A stretch of DNA of 64,000 nucleotides from Polaromonas sp. AET17H-212 (GCF_002379085.1 NZ_NBZW01000005.1:62001-126000); one strand, 5' to 3'. Positions 37,490-51,040 are shown, numbered from the stretch's first letter. The notes: a model not told the origin generated them from the letters alone. Program-made: numbers and translations.

Positions 37490-37771
37490 GGTCTTGTCTC
37501 CTGCTGATCGCTAGATTCCTAGCTGTTGATTTGGTGACGTCAACATCACGTTAACGCAATTTGGATTCCAGGCTCCAGTTTCCCACAATTTTTCCAGTTT
37601 TTCAAATGGTGCTTTTTACTTTCACATCATGAAACTTCAATCGTCCGTGAACTATCCGGATCAGGCTGGCCCGACAGATGCGTCGCCGGCGCCCGCCAGC
37701 GCCGGCACTGCGGTCATGCGCAAGGCGGCACATGGCCACGGAGGGAAGTCCCGTAAACTCGACATCCCGCC
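37490..37771. promoter_or_regulatory. Divergent promoter region between aceE and the FixL/FixJ-like pair
   Basis: 282 bp. Near aceE lie an imperfect palindrome GTGATGTTGACGTCAC (about 37537-37552) and a possible -35/-10 pair (TTGACG, TAGGAA). The position between a central metabolic operon and a two-component system suggests shared control, but no known binding motif can be named. Confidence 0.4.
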
Positions 37772-40336
37772 ATGACTCAGCCCACACCTTCCACCTTTGA
37801 CGCCCCTGAGGGCAGCGCGCCGCTGGCGCGCTGGCGGCGCTGGTGGCGCAAACAATCGCCGACCCGCCAGGACCGCTTCGTCACCCTCGGCCCCCTGCTG
37901 GCGGTGATGCTTTTCCTGGCCGCGGTGATTGCCGCGTTTGCCTACCTGCGCATCGAGGAAATCGACCGCGAGCAGCAGGCCGTCAAGCGTGATGTGGAGT
38001 ACGCCCAGCAGAGGCTGCGCCTGCGCCTGCTGGAGCGCCAGGAGCAGCTGATGCGGCTGGGCCGCGATGTGTCCAACAAGGACGTGGACAGCGAGGAGTT
38101 CATTGCGCAGGCCGAATCCCTGGTCAACCAGTACCCCGAACTGCTGGCCGTGACCTGGATAGATGCGCGCCGCCGGGTCCGCTCTGCCTATGTCTCGCCG
38201 AGCGCGAATTCGTCGCAGCAGCAGGCGACCGGCGAACAGCTCAAGCGCGGGGAAACGGAAAGCACCTTCGGCCTGGCGCGCGATTTGCGGCAACCGGTCT
38301 ATTCGCGCCCGCTGACCGTGAAGGACGACCCCAGCTACAACGCCCCCAGCCTGCAACTGCAGGTGCCGCTCGACGACCAGGGCAAATTCGATGGCGTCAT
38401 CATGGGCGAATATTCCATCGACGGCCTGCTGCGCTTTGGCGTGCCCAATGAAGTGACCGCCAAATACGCGGTGGCCCTGCTCGACGACCAGGGCAAGGTG
38501 CTGGCCGGCAACCTGCCGCCCCCCAGAAACACGGCGGCCAAGCTGCTGCCGATGTCCGACGAGGCGCAGGAGTATGAGATTCCGGTGTCGCCGGTCGGCA
38601 ACGGCCTGCTGCTCAAGGCCCAGGGTTACCGGGCCTCGCTGGGCGTGGTCGGCAGCGGCTTCTTCTGGCTCGTCAGCGCCCTGAGCGCGCTGACCGTCTG
38701 GATGCTGCTGGGCACCTGGCGCCACACGCGCCGGCGCGTGCAGGCGCAGGAAGCCCTGATCTCGGAGACCAACTTCCGCCGCGCCATGGAGAACTCCATG
38801 CTGACCGGCATGCGGGCGCTGGACCTGCAGGGCCGCATCACCTATGTCAACCCGGCGTTTTGCCAGATGACCGGCTGGAGCGAGGGCGAACTCGTGGGCC
38901 GCACCGCGCCCTTCCCCTACTGGCCCGACCAGGACCGCGAGATGCTCGCAGCCCGGCTCGACGACGAGTTGCACGGCCGCTCCACACCCGGCGGTTTTGA
39001 AGTGCGGGTCAAGCGCAAGAGCGGCGAGATTTTCGACGGCCGCATGTATGTTTCGCCGCTGATCGACCCGCGCGGCCAGCAGACCGGCTGGATGACCTCG
39101 ATGACCGACATCACCGAGCCCAAGCGCATCCGCGAGGAACTGTCCGCCTCGTACGAACGTTTCACCACGGTGCTCGAAGGACTGGACGCGGCGGTGTCGG
39201 TGGCGCCGCTGGGCAGCGAGGAGCTGCTCTTTGCCAACAAGCTTTACCGCGCCTGGTTCGGCGGTGACGTCGCCGGCCACATGAGCCTGATTGCCCAGGC
39301 CGGCGTGCCGACCGTGACGCCCACGGACGACACGCTCGACGCGGTCGACGGCATGGCCGGTTTCCCGACCGACACCCTGACCACGGCGCAGACGGAGAAC
39401 GCCGAGATTTTTGTGCCCGAACTCGGCAAATGGCTGGAGGTGCGCTCACGCTACCTGACCTGGGTGGACGGTCGCCTTGCACAGATGGTGATTGCCACCG
39501 ACATCACGCCGCGCCGCCATGCCGAAGAGCAGGCCGCGCTGCAGGCCGAGCGGGCCCAGGCAGCCAGCCGCCTGATCACCATGGGCGAGATGGCGTCGAG
39601 CGTGGCGCACGAACTGAACCAGCCGCTGACCGCCATCAACAACTACTGCAACGGCATGGTCTCGCGCATCAAGGGCCAGCAGATCAGCAACGAGGACCTG
39701 CTGGTCGCGCTGGAAAAAACCGCCAGGCAGGCGCACCGGGCCGGGCAGATCATCCAGCGCATACGCTCCTTCGTCAAACGCAGCGAACCGAACCGCACCT
39801 CGGCCGACGTGGCCACCATGGTCAGCAATGCCATGGAGCTGGCCGACATCGAACTGCGCCGCCACAACGTGCGACTGAGCCACTACATCGCCGCGCGCCT
39901 GCCGTCCGTGATGGTGGACCCCATCCTGATCGAGCAGGTGCTGATCAACCTGATGAAAAACGGTGCCGAGTCGATCGCGCAGGCGCAGCGTCCCACCGCG
40001 CGGCGCAGTGTGGAGCTGCGCGTGGTGCCCAAAACCATCGCCGAGCAGAACGTGATCGAGTTTTCGGTGATGGATTCGGGCAAGGGCCTGTCGCCTGAAG
40101 TGATGGGCCGTCTCTACGAAGCCTTCTACTCGACCAAGGCCGAAGGCATGGGCATCGGCCTGAAGCTGTGCCGGAGCATCGTGGAGTCGCACCAGGGAAG
40201 AATGCAGGCCGAGAACCTCTACAATGGGGACGAGGTGGTTGGGTGCCGGTTTACCTTCTGGATCCCCGTGACACCCCTGCTGTCGTCAGCTCCGGCTGCC
40301 GCAGAAGCGCCCGCCGCCCCGACTGGCATTTCCTGA
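37772..40336 (+). CDS. Membrane PAS-domain sensor histidine kinase (FixL-like)
   Basis: 854 aa. Membrane helices at about 44-64 and 290-316 enclose a periplasmic sensor of about 220 residues that starts with a helical coil (EIDREQQAVKRDVEYAQQRL). Two PAS domains follow (about 330-450, FRRAMENSMLTGMRALDLQG; about 455-575, ELLFANKLYRAWFGG). The HisKA domain has His613 in MASSVAHELNQPLTAINNYC, the FixL/DctB type, and the HATPase has DSGKGLSPEVMGRLYEAFYS. It pairs with the FixJ-type regulator 34 bp downstream. Divergent from the pyruvate dehydrogenase operon. The periplasmic ligand is unknown. Confidence 0.88.
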   Translation: MTQPTPSTFDAPEGSAPLARWRRWWRKQSPTRQDRFVTLGPLLAVMLFLAAVIAAFAYLRIEEIDREQQAVKRDVEYAQQRLRLRLLERQEQLMRLGRDVSNKDVDSEEFIAQAESLVNQYPELLAVTWIDARRRVRSAYVSPSANSSQQQATGEQLKRGETESTFGLARDLRQPVYSRPLTVKDDPSYNAPSLQLQVPLDDQGKFDGVIMGEYSIDGLLRFGVPNEVTAKYAVALLDDQGKVLAGNLPPPRNTAAKLLPMSDEAQEYEIPVSPVGNGLLLKAQGYRASLGVVGSGFFWLVSALSALTVWMLLGTWRHTRRRVQAQEALISETNFRRAMENSMLTGMRALDLQGRITYVNPAFCQMTGWSEGELVGRTAPFPYWPDQDREMLAARLDDELHGRSTPGGFEVRVKRKSGEIFDGRMYVSPLIDPRGQQTGWMTSMTDITEPKRIREELSASYERFTTVLEGLDAAVSVAPLGSEELLFANKLYRAWFGGDVAGHMSLIAQAGVPTVTPTDDTLDAVDGMAGFPTDTLTTAQTENAEIFVPELGKWLEVRSRYLTWVDGRLAQMVIATDITPRRHAEEQAALQAERAQAASRLITMGEMASSVAHELNQPLTAINNYCNGMVSRIKGQQISNEDLLVALEKTARQAHRAGQIIQRIRSFVKRSEPNRTSADVATMVSNAMELADIELRRHNVRLSHYIAARLPSVMVDPILIEQVLINLMKNGAESIAQAQRPTARRSVELRVVPKTIAEQNVIEFSVMDSGKGLSPEVMGRLYEAFYSTKAEGMGIGLKLCRSIVESHQGRMQAENLYNGDEVVGCRFTFWIPVTPLLSSAPAAAEAPAAPTGIS

Positions 40337-40370
40337 CAGGGTTCTGAAACCGTTTACGCAAAGGTTTGGC

Positions 40371-41000
40371 ATGAGCTTGATTCCGAAAAAAGGTACCGTC
40401 TATGTCGTCGATGACGACGAGGGCGTGCGCGACTCGCTCCAGTGGCTGCTCGAAGGCAAGGACTACCGCGTTCGCTGTTACGACTCTGCCGAAACCTTTC
40501 TGAGCCGCTACGACCCGCGCGAGGTCGCGTGCCTGATCGTCGACATCCGCATGGGCGGCATGACTGGCCTGGAGCTGCAGGACCGCTTGGTCGAACGCAA
40601 GTCGCCCCTGCCCATCGTTTTCATCACCGGCCACGGCGACGTGCCGATGGCGGTGGACACCATGAAAAAAGGCGCGATGGATTTCATCCAGAAGCCTTTC
40701 CAGGAAGAGGCCCTGGTGAGCCTGGTTGAACGCATGCTGGACCAGGCCAAGGAAGCCTTCAGCGAACACCAGCAGTCCGCCAGCCGCGACGCCCTGCTGG
40801 CCAAGCTCACCTCGCGCGAGGCGCAGGTGTTAGAGCGCATCGTCGCCGGCCGCCTGAACAAGCAGATCGCCGACGACTTGGGCATCAGCATCAAGACGGT
40901 GGAGGCGCACCGCGCCAACATCATGGAAAAGCTCAACGCCAATACCGTGGCCGACCTGCTGAAAATTGCCCTGGGCTCCAGCGCCCCCAAGGTCGCCTGA
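40371..41000 (+). CDS. FixJ/NarL-type response regulator
   Basis: 209 aa. The receiver domain (about 9-125) has the acidic pocket in VYVVDDDEGVRDSLQW, phospho-acceptor Asp58 in CLIVDIRMGGMTGL, and Lys in FIQKPFQEEAL. The LuxR-type HTH is LTSREAQVLERIVAGRLNKQ followed by IADDLGISIKTVEAHRANIM (about 143-190). It lies 34 bp after the kinase, so the pair forms one operon ended by the hairpin at 41037. Target genes are unknown; the divergent pyruvate dehydrogenase operon is a plausible target by position only. Confidence 0.9.
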   Translation: MSLIPKKGTVYVVDDDEGVRDSLQWLLEGKDYRVRCYDSAETFLSRYDPREVACLIVDIRMGGMTGLELQDRLVERKSPLPIVFITGHGDVPMAVDTMKKGAMDFIQKPFQEEALVSLVERMLDQAKEAFSEHQQSASRDALLAKLTSREAQVLERIVAGRLNKQIADDLGISIKTVEAHRANIMEKLNANTVADLLKIALGSSAPKVA

Positions 41001-41013
41001 CCACCCCTCTTTC

Positions 41014-41073
41014 ACTCCTTTTTTTATAGCTGAAGGCGCCCGTGGTTCAAGGACTGGCGGGCGTTTTTACTTG
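41014..41073 (+). repeat. Element B, copy 11 (intergenic)
   Basis: TTTTTTTATAGCTGAAGGCG, then GGTTCAAGGACTGGCGGGCG and T5. It coincides with the terminator of the response regulator gene. Confidence 0.7.
41037..41068 (+). terminator. Rho-independent terminator after the response regulator
   Basis: CGCCCG (41037-41042) pairs with CGGGCG (41058-41063) across a 15-nt loop, followed by five T (41064-41068). It lies wholly inside an element B copy. Confidence 0.6.
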
Positions 41074-41086
41074 AAGACCAGAAACC

Positions 41087-41932
41087 ATGACCGCTCACAT
41101 CATTGATGGCATCGCCCTGTCCAAACAACTGCGCGCCGACGTCGCAAAACGGGCCGCCGCCCTGCGCTCGCGCGGCGTCGTCCCGGGCCTGGCCGTGGTG
41201 CTGGTCGGCGAGAACCCGGCCAGCCAGGTGTATGTGCGCAACAAGGTCAAGGCCTGCGAGGACAGCGGCCTGCATTCGGTGCTGGAGCGCTACCCGGCGA
41301 CCTTGAGCGAAGCCGAGCTGCTGGCGCGCGTGGATGCGCTGAACCGCGATCCGGCCATCCACGGCATCCTGGTCCAGCTTCCCCTGCCCGCCCACATCGA
41401 TGCGCACAAGGTGATCGAGGCGATTTCGCCGGCCAAGGACGTTGATGGTTTCCACGTCGCCAGCGCCGGCGCCCTGATGGTCGGCCAGCCGGGTTTCTGG
41501 CCCTGCACGCCCTACGGCTGCATGAAGATGCTCGAGAGCATCGGCTACGACCTGAAGGGCAAACATGCGGTGGTGATAGGCCGCAGCAACATCGTCGGCA
41601 AACCGATGGCGCTGATGCTGTTGCAGAAAAATGCCACGGTGACGGTCTGCCACAGCGGCACGCAAAACCTCAAGGCCCTGACGCTTCAGGCCGACGTGGT
41701 GGTCGCGGCCGTGGGCAAGCGCAATGTGCTGACGGCCGACATGGTCAAACCCGGTGCGGTGGTGATCGACGTGGGCATGAACCGCAATGACGAAGGCAAG
41801 CTCTGCGGCGATGTGGATTTCGACGGCGTGAAGGAAGTCGCCGGCTGGATCACACCAGTGCCCGGCGGTGTCGGCCCCATGACCATCACCATGCTGCTGG
41901 TCAATACCCTCGAGGCGGCAGAGCGCGGCTAA
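41087..41932 (+). CDS. folD: Methylenetetrahydrofolate dehydrogenase/cyclohydrolase
   Basis: Bifunctional: NADP+-dependent oxidation of 5,10-methylene-THF and hydrolysis to 10-formyl-THF, feeding purine and fMet synthesis. 281 aa. Catalytic Lys in [13 protein letters not shown] and Tyr/Gln-type region [25 protein letters not shown]; Rossmann-like [20 protein letters not shown]; and the C-terminal [20 protein letters not shown]. Start ATG at 41087. It is transcribed alone after the two-component terminator. The end converges with a DUF4149 gene. Confidence 0.96.
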   Translation: MTAHIIDGIALSKQLRADVAKRAAALRSRGVVPGLAVVLVGENPASQVYVRNKVKACEDSGLHSVLERYPATLSEAELLARVDALNRDPAIHGILVQLPLPAHIDAHKVIEAISPAKDVDGFHVASAGALMVGQPGFWPCTPYGCMKMLESIGYDLKGKHAVVIGRSNIVGKPMALMLLQKNATVTVCHSGTQNLKALTLQADVVVAAVGKRNVLTADMVKPGAVVIDVGMNRNDEGKLCGDVDFDGVKEVAGWITPVPGGVGPMTITMLLVNTLEAAERG

Positions 41933-41948
41933 GACTGCAGCCGACGCT

Positions 41949-42395
41949 TCAGCCTGGAGTGGCGTCGCTCTCTCTGGGCACGCGGCTCAGGCACCACAGC
42001 GTCCAGCCGGCAGCCAGCCATTGGGCCAGGTACATCGCGCTGCCCAGGCCGTGCCAGAGCCGGAGGTCACCGCCACTGGCACGCGCGTTGACGATGTTCG
42101 GCGCCACGCCGAACTCCACCAGCACCGCCAGCAGCAGACCGGCCACTATGAATTTCATAGCTGCTCGCGCAGAAGGGGAAAGGGCTGGAGCCTCTTTTTT
42201 ATTCAAGGCCAGCAGCAGGAGCATGGCGCAGGCCACGCTGAGCCAGGTCTGGGCGGTGAACAGTTTCGCGGCCATGGCGCCGGCCGCGGCGGGGCTGGGC
42301 AGGTGGACGAACAACATCGGCACCACGACAAAACCCAGACCGCTCAGGCTGCCCCACCAGAGGGCGGCCAAGACGATGCTCAAGCGTGGCTTCAT
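41949..42395 (-). CDS. DUF4149-family membrane protein
   Basis: 148 aa with four predicted membrane helices. The family pattern is present: LWWGSLSGLGFVVVPMLFVH at helix 1, AGAMAAKLFTAQTWLSVACA, and LWHGLGSAMYLAQWLAAGW at the end. The function is unknown. It follows greA by 8 bp on the same strand, a neighbour relation I have seen described for betaproteobacterial carAB-greA clusters (memory, not checked). An element B copy (42143-42200) sits in the loop between helices 2 and 3 and adds ALSPSARAAMKFIVAG. Confidence 0.75.
   Translation of the reverse strand: MKPRLSIVLAALWWGSLSGLGFVVVPMLFVHLPSPAAAGAMAAKLFTAQTWLSVACAMLLLLALNKKEAPALSPSARAAMKFIVAGLLLAVLVEFGVAPNIVNARASGGDLRLWHGLGSAMYLAQWLAAGWTLWCLSRVPRESDATPG
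42143..42200 (+). repeat. Element B, copy 12 (inside the DUF4149 gene)
   Basis: CACTATGAATTTCATAGCTG, then CTCGCGCAG, then AAAGGGCTGGAGCCTC and T6. Read antisense as APALSPSARAAMKFIVAG. Confidence 0.85.
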
Positions 42396-42403
42396 GGGCC
42401 AGG

Positions 42404-42880
42404 CTAGATGTACATCACCGCGATGATTTCGTAGCGCCGGATGCCGCCCGGTGCCTGCACCTCGGCGGTATCGCCTTCGTCCTTGCCGATCAGCGCACGC
42501 GCAATCGGCGAGCTGATGTTGACCAGGCCCAGTTTGATGTCGGCCTCGTCCTCGCCAACGATCTGGTAGGTCACCTTGTCGCCGGAATCCTCGTCCTGCA
42601 GTTCGATGGTGGAACCAAACACCACCTTGCCGCCGGCGTCGACTTCCGATGGGTCGATGATCTGCGCGGCCGACAGCTTGCCTTCGATTTCCTGGATGCG
42701 GCCTTCAATGAAGCCCTGGCGGTCCTTGGCGGCGTCGTACTCGGCGTTTTCGCTGAGGTCACCCTGGGCCCGGGCTTCGGAAATCGAGTTGATCACCCAA
42801 GGGCGATCCACGGTCTTGAGCTGGTGCAGTTCAGCCTTGAGCTTTTCCGCGCCTTTTTTTGTAATCGGAATGGTTGCCAT
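42404..42880 (-). CDS. greA: Transcription elongation factor GreA
   Basis: Rescues arrested RNA polymerase by stimulating transcript cleavage. 158 aa: N-terminal coiled coil (about 1-75) with the tip acidic residues in [20 protein letters not shown], then the FKBP-like C-terminal domain ([40 protein letters not shown]). The start is ATG at 42880 ([14 protein letters not shown]); a longer upstream frame has no conserved residues. Located 119 bp after carB on the same strand, as in other betaproteobacteria. Confidence 0.95.
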   Translation of the reverse strand: MATIPITKKGAEKLKAELHQLKTVDRPWVINSISEARAQGDLSENAEYDAAKDRQGFIEGRIQEIEGKLSAAQIIDPSEVDAGGKVVFGSTIELQDEDSGDKVTYQIVGEDEADIKLGLVNISSPIARALIGKDEGDTAEVQAPGGIRRYEIIAVMYI

Positions 42881-42999
42881 GGTTTGAGTCCTCCAAAAGC
42901 GAAACCGCCACCAGTCACCTGGCGGCGGCGTCAAAAAATAATTGTCCTGGTGCCAGTTTAATGCAAATGCGCCGGCACCGGCTCGGTACTTGCCCCGAT

Positions 43000-46229
<3,230 letters not shown>

Positions 46230-46230
<1 letters not shown>

Positions 46231-47405
46231 TATTTATTCCCTCCATGCTGTTCCATGAGGGCGGTGAAACGGTCAAACAAATACGAAATGTCGTGCGGGC
46301 CCGGCGAGGCTTCCGGGTGACCCTGGAAGCAGAAGGCCGGCTTGTCGGTGCGGACCAAGCCCTGCAAGGTGCCGTCGAACAGGCTGATGTGCGTCGGGCG
46401 CAGGTTGGCCGGCAAGGTCTTTTCGTCGACCGCAAAACCGTGGTTCTGGCTGGTGATGCTGACGCGGCCGTTGTCCAGGTCTTTCACCGGATGGTTGGCA
46501 CCGTGGTGGCCGAACTTCATCTTGAACGTCTTCGCACCGCTGGCCAGGGCCATGATCTGGTGGCCCAGGCAGATGCCGAAGGTCGGGATGCCGGTCTCGA
46601 TCAGTTCGCGCACGGCGGCAATCGCGTAGTCGCAGGGTTCCGGATCACCCGGTCCGTTGGCCAGGAAGATGCCGTCCGGTTTGAGCTTGAGCACGTCGGC
46701 GGCGGGCGTCTGCGCCGGCACCACCGTGATGCGTGCACCGCGCTCGGCCATCATGCGCAGGATGTTTTTCTTCACACCGAAATCGAAGGCGACGACGTGG
46801 AATTTCGGCGTGATCTGCACGCCGTACCCCGAGCCCAGCTTCCACTCGGTCTGGGTCCACTCGTAGGACTGTTTGCAGCTGACCACCCTGGCCAGGTCGA
46901 GGCCGGCCATGTCGGGTGCGCTGCGGGCCGCGAGAACCACTTGTTCAATGTGTTCAGGCGACACCTCCTCGCCCGCAGGCAAGGCCAGAATGCAGCCGTT
47001 TTGTGCGCCCTGGGTGCGCAGCATGCGTGTCAGCTGGCGCGTGTCGATGTTGGCAATCGCCACCGTGCCTTCCCGGACCAGGTACTCGGACAGGGTCATG
47101 GTGCTGCGGAAGTTCGACGCGATCAGCGGCAAGTCCTTGATGATCAGTCCGGCGGCATGGACTTTTTGCGCCTCCACGTCTTCGGCATTGATGCCGTAAT
47201 TGCCGATATGGGGGTACGTGAGGGTGACGATCTGCTGGCAGTAGCTGGGGTCCGTGAGGATTTCCTGGTAGCCGGTCATGGAGGTGTTGAACACCACCTC
47301 ACCGACTGTGGAGCCCACCGCTCCGATGGAATTGCCGATAAAGACCGTGCCGTCTGCGAGCGCCAGAATGGCGTGAGGGGTATTTCCCTGTAGAGACAAA
47401 AGCAC
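46230..47405 (-). CDS. carA: Carbamoyl phosphate synthetase, small (glutaminase) subunit
   Basis: Hydrolyses glutamine and channels ammonia to CarB. 391 aa. The N-terminal CPSase domain has [20 protein letters not shown] and [20 protein letters not shown]. The GATase class I domain has the nucleophile Cys in [20 protein letters not shown] and the His/Glu in [11 protein letters not shown]. The start is GTG at 47405 ([11 protein letters not shown]), with GGAG six bases upstream; the longer frame from 47447 lacks a good site. It is the first gene of carA-carB(-greA), with a leader of over 100 bp. Confidence 0.95.
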
Positions 47406-47611
47406 TGGGTTCTCCGGGTTGGTTACGGTTCGCCCAAGCGTGCACAAGAAACGTCTCTGTCAAGACTCTTGCGGGCTGCTTTTGTGAGGGTGTTGGCTTT
47501 GTGTGCGCTTGGGCGAAGCTGTGTTTTGAAAAGCCCCTGATTATAGCTTGAGGAGGACAGGGACTTATGCATGAAAGGCATGCATTCCTGCCCAGAACGG
47601 GGTTACCCGGG
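47406..47611. other. Intergenic region between carA and trmH (divergent/end region)
   Basis: About 200 bp. Holds the carA leader and a palindrome ATGCATG-AAAGG-CATGCAT (47567-47585) near the end of the trmH-like gene. It could act as an operator or a weak stem for the upstream gene's end. No ORF here is convincing. Confidence 0.45.
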
Positions 47612-48400
47612 CTATCCGGCCGCCGCCAGCGAGCTCGCGTACAGGCAAATGGCCGCGGCAGCCGCCACATTGAGCGACTCCTCGCCGCCCGGCTGGGCGA
47701 TGCGCACCTTCAGGCTGGACCGGGCCATCAGGTCGTCGCCAACGCCCTGCCCTTCGTGTCCCATGGCCCAGGCACAGGGCATGGGCAGGGTTTGCTGGTG
47801 CAGGAAAGCGCCGTGGTGCGAACTGGTCACGATGATGGGAACGCGCAAGCCGTCCAGTGCCTGCGGCTCCACCCCTTCGAGCAGTTGAAGCCCGAAATGG
47901 GCGCCCATGCCGGCCCGCAGCACCTTGGGGGACCACAGCGCCGCCGTGCCCTTGAGTGCAATCACCTGGCTGAAACCAAACGCCGACGCACTGCGCAGCA
48001 TGGAGCCGACATTGCCGGCATCCTGCACCCGGTCCAGAATCAGCGAAGGCGCCCCCGGCAACAGGGCCGCTGGCGCCGGCAGATCGATCACAAAACCCAT
48101 CCGGGCCGGCGACTCCAGCCCGCTGATCTCGGGCAGCAAGGCATCGGCGATCACTATTGTTTTGATAGCTGCCCGCGCCCATTCGGCGGGGGCCAGCGGC
48201 CAGAAAGACTCTGAAAACACGGCGATTGCCGGGGTCAGCCCGCGCAGCAGCGCGGCGCGGCACAGGTGGTCACCCTCCAGCCAGACCCGTCCCTGCTTGC
48301 GGTAGGCCGTGCTGTCCTGCGAGAGCCGGCGCAAATCCTTGACCAGGGCGTTGTCACGCGAGGTGACGAACACGGGCGCCGCCGGCGCAGGCGTGCTCAC
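47612..48400 (-). CDS. TrmH/SpoU-family RNA 2'-O-methyltransferase
   Basis: 262 aa. N-terminal RNA-binding part ([20 protein letters not shown]), then the SPOUT fold with knot motifs [20 protein letters not shown] (motif 1), [13 protein letters not shown] (motif 2) and [20 protein letters not shown] (motif 3). It probably methylates a 2'-OH in rRNA or tRNA with S-adenosylmethionine. The GTG start at 48400 overlaps the rnhB stop by 4 bp (GTGA). An element B copy (48150-48210) adds [17 protein letters not shown] between the first domain and the SPOUT part. Confidence 0.85.
   Translation of the reverse strand: MSTPAPAAPVFVTSRDNALVKDLRRLSQDSTAYRKQGRVWLEGDHLCRAALLRGLTPAIAVFSESFWPLAPAEWARAAIKTIVIADALLPEISGLESPARMGFVIDLPAPAALLPGAPSLILDRVQDAGNVGSMLRSASAFGFSQVIALKGTAALWSPKVLRAGMGAHFGLQLLEGVEPQALDGLRVPIIVTSSHHGAFLHQQTLPMPCAWAMGHEGQGVGDDLMARSSLKVRIAQPGGEESLNVAAAAAICLYASSLAAAG
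48150..48210 (+). repeat. Element B, copy 13 (inside the trmH-like gene)
   Basis: TCACTATTGTTTTGATAGCTG, broken as CACTATTGTTTTGATAGCTG, then CCCGCGCCC, then GGCGGGGGCCAGCGGCC. Read antisense as [18 protein letters not shown]. Confidence 0.85.
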
Positions 48401-49014
48401 CGCAGGACCTCGGCCACGGGGCTGAACGACCGGCGGTGTTGCGGGCAGGCGCCGTGCTCGCGCAGTGCAGCCAGGTGTTCGGCCGTGCCGTAGCCCTTGT
48501 GGCCGGCAAAACCGTACTGCGGGTATTCGAGATGGAACTGCTCGCACCAGCGGTCCCGGTGCACCTTGGCCAGGATGGACGCAGCGGAGATGGCCGGCAC
48601 CAGCGCGTCACCCTTGACGATGGCTTCGGCCAGCATGCTGAGCACCGGCAGCCGGTTGCCGTCGACCTGCACCTTCACGGGTTTCAGGCGCAGGCCCTCG
48701 ACCGCGCGTTTCATCGCCAGCATGGTGGCCTGCAGGATGTTGAGCCTGTCGATCTCCTCGACACTGGCCTCGGCAATCGAACAGCACAGGGCTTTCGCGA
48801 GGATTTCCTCGTAAAGCTGCTCCCGGCGCCGCGCCGTCAGCACCTTGGAGTCGGCCAGACCCTTGATCGGCTGGAGGTCGTCCAGGATCACCGCCGCCGC
48901 CACCACCGGGCCGGCCAGCGGCCCGCGGCCGGCCTCGTCCACGCCAGCCCACAGTCCGGGCGTGTCCCAAGACAGGGTGACCTGCTCAGCCTTCAAGAAT
49001 GTTCTGGATCGCAT
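48397..49014 (-). CDS. rnhB: Ribonuclease HII
   Basis: Removes RNA from RNA-DNA hybrids. 205 aa. Catalytic acidic residues in [15 protein letters not shown] (Asp-Glu pair), in [14 protein letters not shown] and in [23 protein letters not shown] is also typical. The frame from ATG 49014 overlaps the lpxB end by 29 bp; a later TTG would shorten the overlap. It lies in the envelope cluster, as in related bacteria, coupled with the trmH-like gene downstream. Confidence 0.94.
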   Translation of the reverse strand: MRSRTFLKAEQVTLSWDTPGLWAGVDEAGRGPLAGPVVAAAVILDDLQPIKGLADSKVLTARRREQLYEEILAKALCCSIAEASVEEIDRLNILQATMLAMKRAVEGLRLKPVKVQVDGNRLPVLSMLAEAIVKGDALVPAISAASILAKVHRDRWCEQFHLEYPQYGFAGHKGYGTAEHLAALREHGACPQHRRSFSPVAEVLR

Positions 49015-50194
49015 CGGTGGCCAGTTGGGCGGTATCTCGCTGCAGTTCGTGGTGCAGCTGGGTGAATCGTTGTTCGACGGCGGCTATTTTTTCGGGTGCG
49101 GAGATTTTCGCATCCATCCATTGCAGCACCGCATCGGCCAGCGCCTGCGGCGTGGCGGCGTCCTGCAGCAGTTCAGGCACCACAAAATCGCGACACAGGA
49201 TGTTGGGCAGGCCCACCCAGGGCTGCAGCTTCTTGCGGCGCATGATCTGCCAGGACAGCCAGTTCATGTTGTAGGCAATCACCATGGGACGCTTGAACAG
49301 CGCCGCCTCCAGCGTCGCGGTGCCGCTGGCGATCAGCGTGACATCGCAGGCCGCCAACACCGTGTGCGACTGTCCGGCGACGATTTTCACCTGCGCCCCC
49401 ACACCCGCGTCTTGCGCCGCCTGCTCGATCTGCTGGCGCAAGGCGGGCACCGCAGGAACTACTATTTTAATAGCAGGCTGCGCCCTCTGTACAAGGGCTG
49501 CAGCCCGAAAGAACCTGTTGGCGAGGTACTGGATTTCGGAGCGGCGGCTGCCCGGCAACACGGCCAGCACCAGATCGCCCGGTGCCAGGCCCAGCTGTTG
49601 CCGGGCCGCCGCCTTGTCCGCCTGCATCGGGATCATGCCGGCCAGCGGGTGGCCCACGTAGGTGGCGGCAATGCCGTGTTGCGCAAGCAAGGCCGGCTCG
49701 AAGGGAAAAATGCACAGCACGTGGTCGACACTGCGGCGGATTTTTTCGACGCGGTCGGCGCGCCAGGCCCAGACCGAGGGGCTGATGAAATGAACCGTGC
49801 GTATGCCGGCGGCCTTGAGGTCGGCCTCGAGGTCGAGGTTGAAGTCGGGTGCATCGACGCCGATGAACACATCGGGCCGCACCTGCAGCAGCCGTTCCTT
49901 GAGCTGCTTGCGGATGCCGACGATTTCGCGGTAATGCCGCAGTACCTCGACATAACCGCGCACCGCCAGTTTTTCACTGGGCCACCAGGGCGAAAAGCCG
50001 CGGCCCGCCATCTGCGGCCCGCCGATGCCAACCGCCGTCAGCCCGGGCCAGCGTGCGCGAAAACCATCGAGCAGCAAACCGGCCAGCAGGTCCCCCGAGG
50101 TTTCGCCGGCGACCATGGCCAGACGGGGAGCGTTTGCCGCCAAGGACCCAGCCGCCTCTGTACGACCGGGCACAGGGCTTGGTACACCGGACAT
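48986..50194 (-). CDS. lpxB: Lipid-A-disaccharide synthase
   Basis: Joins UDP-2,3-diacylglucosamine and lipid X to the lipid A disaccharide at the inner membrane. 402 aa, about the usual length plus a repeat. Family blocks: [84 protein letters not shown] and [20 protein letters not shown]. An element B copy (49458-49510) encodes [20 protein letters not shown] in the C-terminal half. It follows lpxA by 6 bp and overlaps rnhB. Confidence 0.95.
   Translation of the reverse strand: MSGVPSPVPGRTEAAGSLAANAPRLAMVAGETSGDLLAGLLLDGFRARWPGLTAVGIGGPQMAGRGFSPWWPSEKLAVRGYVEVLRHYREIVGIRKQLKERLLQVRPDVFIGVDAPDFNLDLEADLKAAGIRTVHFISPSVWAWRADRVEKIRRSVDHVLCIFPFEPALLAQHGIAATYVGHPLAGMIPMQADKAAARQQLGLAPGDLVLAVLPGSRRSEIQYLANRFFRAAALVQRAQPAIKIVVPAVPALRQQIEQAAQDAGVGAQVKIVAGQSHTVLAACDVTLIASGTATLEAALFKRPMVIAYNMNWLSWQIMRRKKLQPWVGLPNILCRDFVVPELLQDAATPQALADAVLQWMDAKISAPEKIAAVEQRFTQLHHELQRDTAQLATDAIQNILEG
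49458..49510 (+). repeat. Element B, copy 14 (inside lpxB)
   Basis: ACTACTATTTTAATAGCAGG, then CTGCGCCC, then TACAAGGGCTGCAGCCC. Read antisense as [18 protein letters not shown]. Confidence 0.9.
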
Positions 50195-50200
50195 CGTCGC

Positions 50201-50995
50201 CTACCGGACGATGCCGCGCTGCGGTGAGGTGCCGGTCAGAAAGGCCAACATCGCCTGTACATCAGGCGCCGCTTCGGGATGCCTGACAACCAGCTCGGCG
50301 ATGCGCGCCTTCGCCTGCTCCAGCGTCAGGTCCTCGCGGTACAGGGCCTTGTGCATGGCCTTGACGGCTGCAATGCGGTCTGGCGTGTAGCCGCGCCGGC
50401 GCAGGCCCTCGTAGTTCATCGAACGCGCCTCGGCGGGCTGGCCCTGGCACATCACGAACGGCGGCAGGTCGGCAAACAGCAGCGAACACATGGCCGTCAT
50501 GCTGTGCGCGCCCAGCCGGACAAACTGGTGCACGACGGTAAAGCCGCCCAGGATCACCCAGTCGCCGACGTGCACATGGCCGGCCAATTGCGAGTTGTTG
50601 GCGAATATCGTGTGGCTGCCGACATGGCAGTCGTGCGCCAGGTGCACGTAAGCCATGATCCAGTTGTCGTCGCCGACCCGCGTCACCCCGGTGTCGCCGG
50701 GCGAGCCGATGTTGAAAGTGCAGAACTCGCGGACGGTGTTGCGGTCGCCGATGACCAGCTCGCAGGGCTCGCCCGCATACTTCTTGTCCTGCGGAATGGC
50801 GCCCAGCGAGTTGAACTGGAAAATGCGGTTGTCGCGCCCTATCGTCGTGTGGCCCTCGATGACGCAATGCGCGCCAATCGTCGTGCCGGCCGCGACCTTG
50901 ACGTGCGGACCGATCACGGTGTACGGCCCCACGCTGACACTGCTGTCGAGCTGGGCCGCAGGGTCGATCAGTGCGGTGGAATGAATGGCCGTCAT
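50201..50995 (-). CDS. lpxA: UDP-N-acetylglucosamine acyltransferase
   Basis: Adds the 3-hydroxyacyl chain that starts lipid A synthesis. 264 aa with the left-handed beta-helix of hexapeptide repeats ([40 protein letters not shown]). The catalytic-His region is [20 protein letters not shown], followed by HDCHVG and GLRRRGY-type C-terminal helices. The start ATG at 50995 ([20 protein letters not shown]) is typical. Separated from fabZ by an element A copy, and 6 bp ahead of lpxB. Confidence 0.96.
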   Translation of the reverse strand: MTAIHSTALIDPAAQLDSSVSVGPYTVIGPHVKVAAGTTIGAHCVIEGHTTIGRDNRIFQFNSLGAIPQDKKYAGEPCELVIGDRNTVREFCTFNIGSPGDTGVTRVGDDNWIMAYVHLAHDCHVGSHTIFANNSQLAGHVHVGDWVILGGFTVVHQFVRLGAHSMTAMCSLLFADLPPFVMCQGQPAEARSMNYEGLRRRGYTPDRIAAVKAMHKALYREDLTLEQAKARIAELVVRHPEAAPDVQAMLAFLTGTSPQRGIVR

Positions 50996-51040
50996 GAGAA
51001 AGTGAACTGTTTCGGAAATACCAGCAGCCGCGCAAACAAG

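Noticed and set aside
34742-37507. 921-aa ORF antisense to aceE
   Set aside because: It mirrors the whole aceE gene and has low-complexity, His/Arg/Gln-rich composition typical of antisense frames in high-GC DNA. AceE itself is unmistakable.
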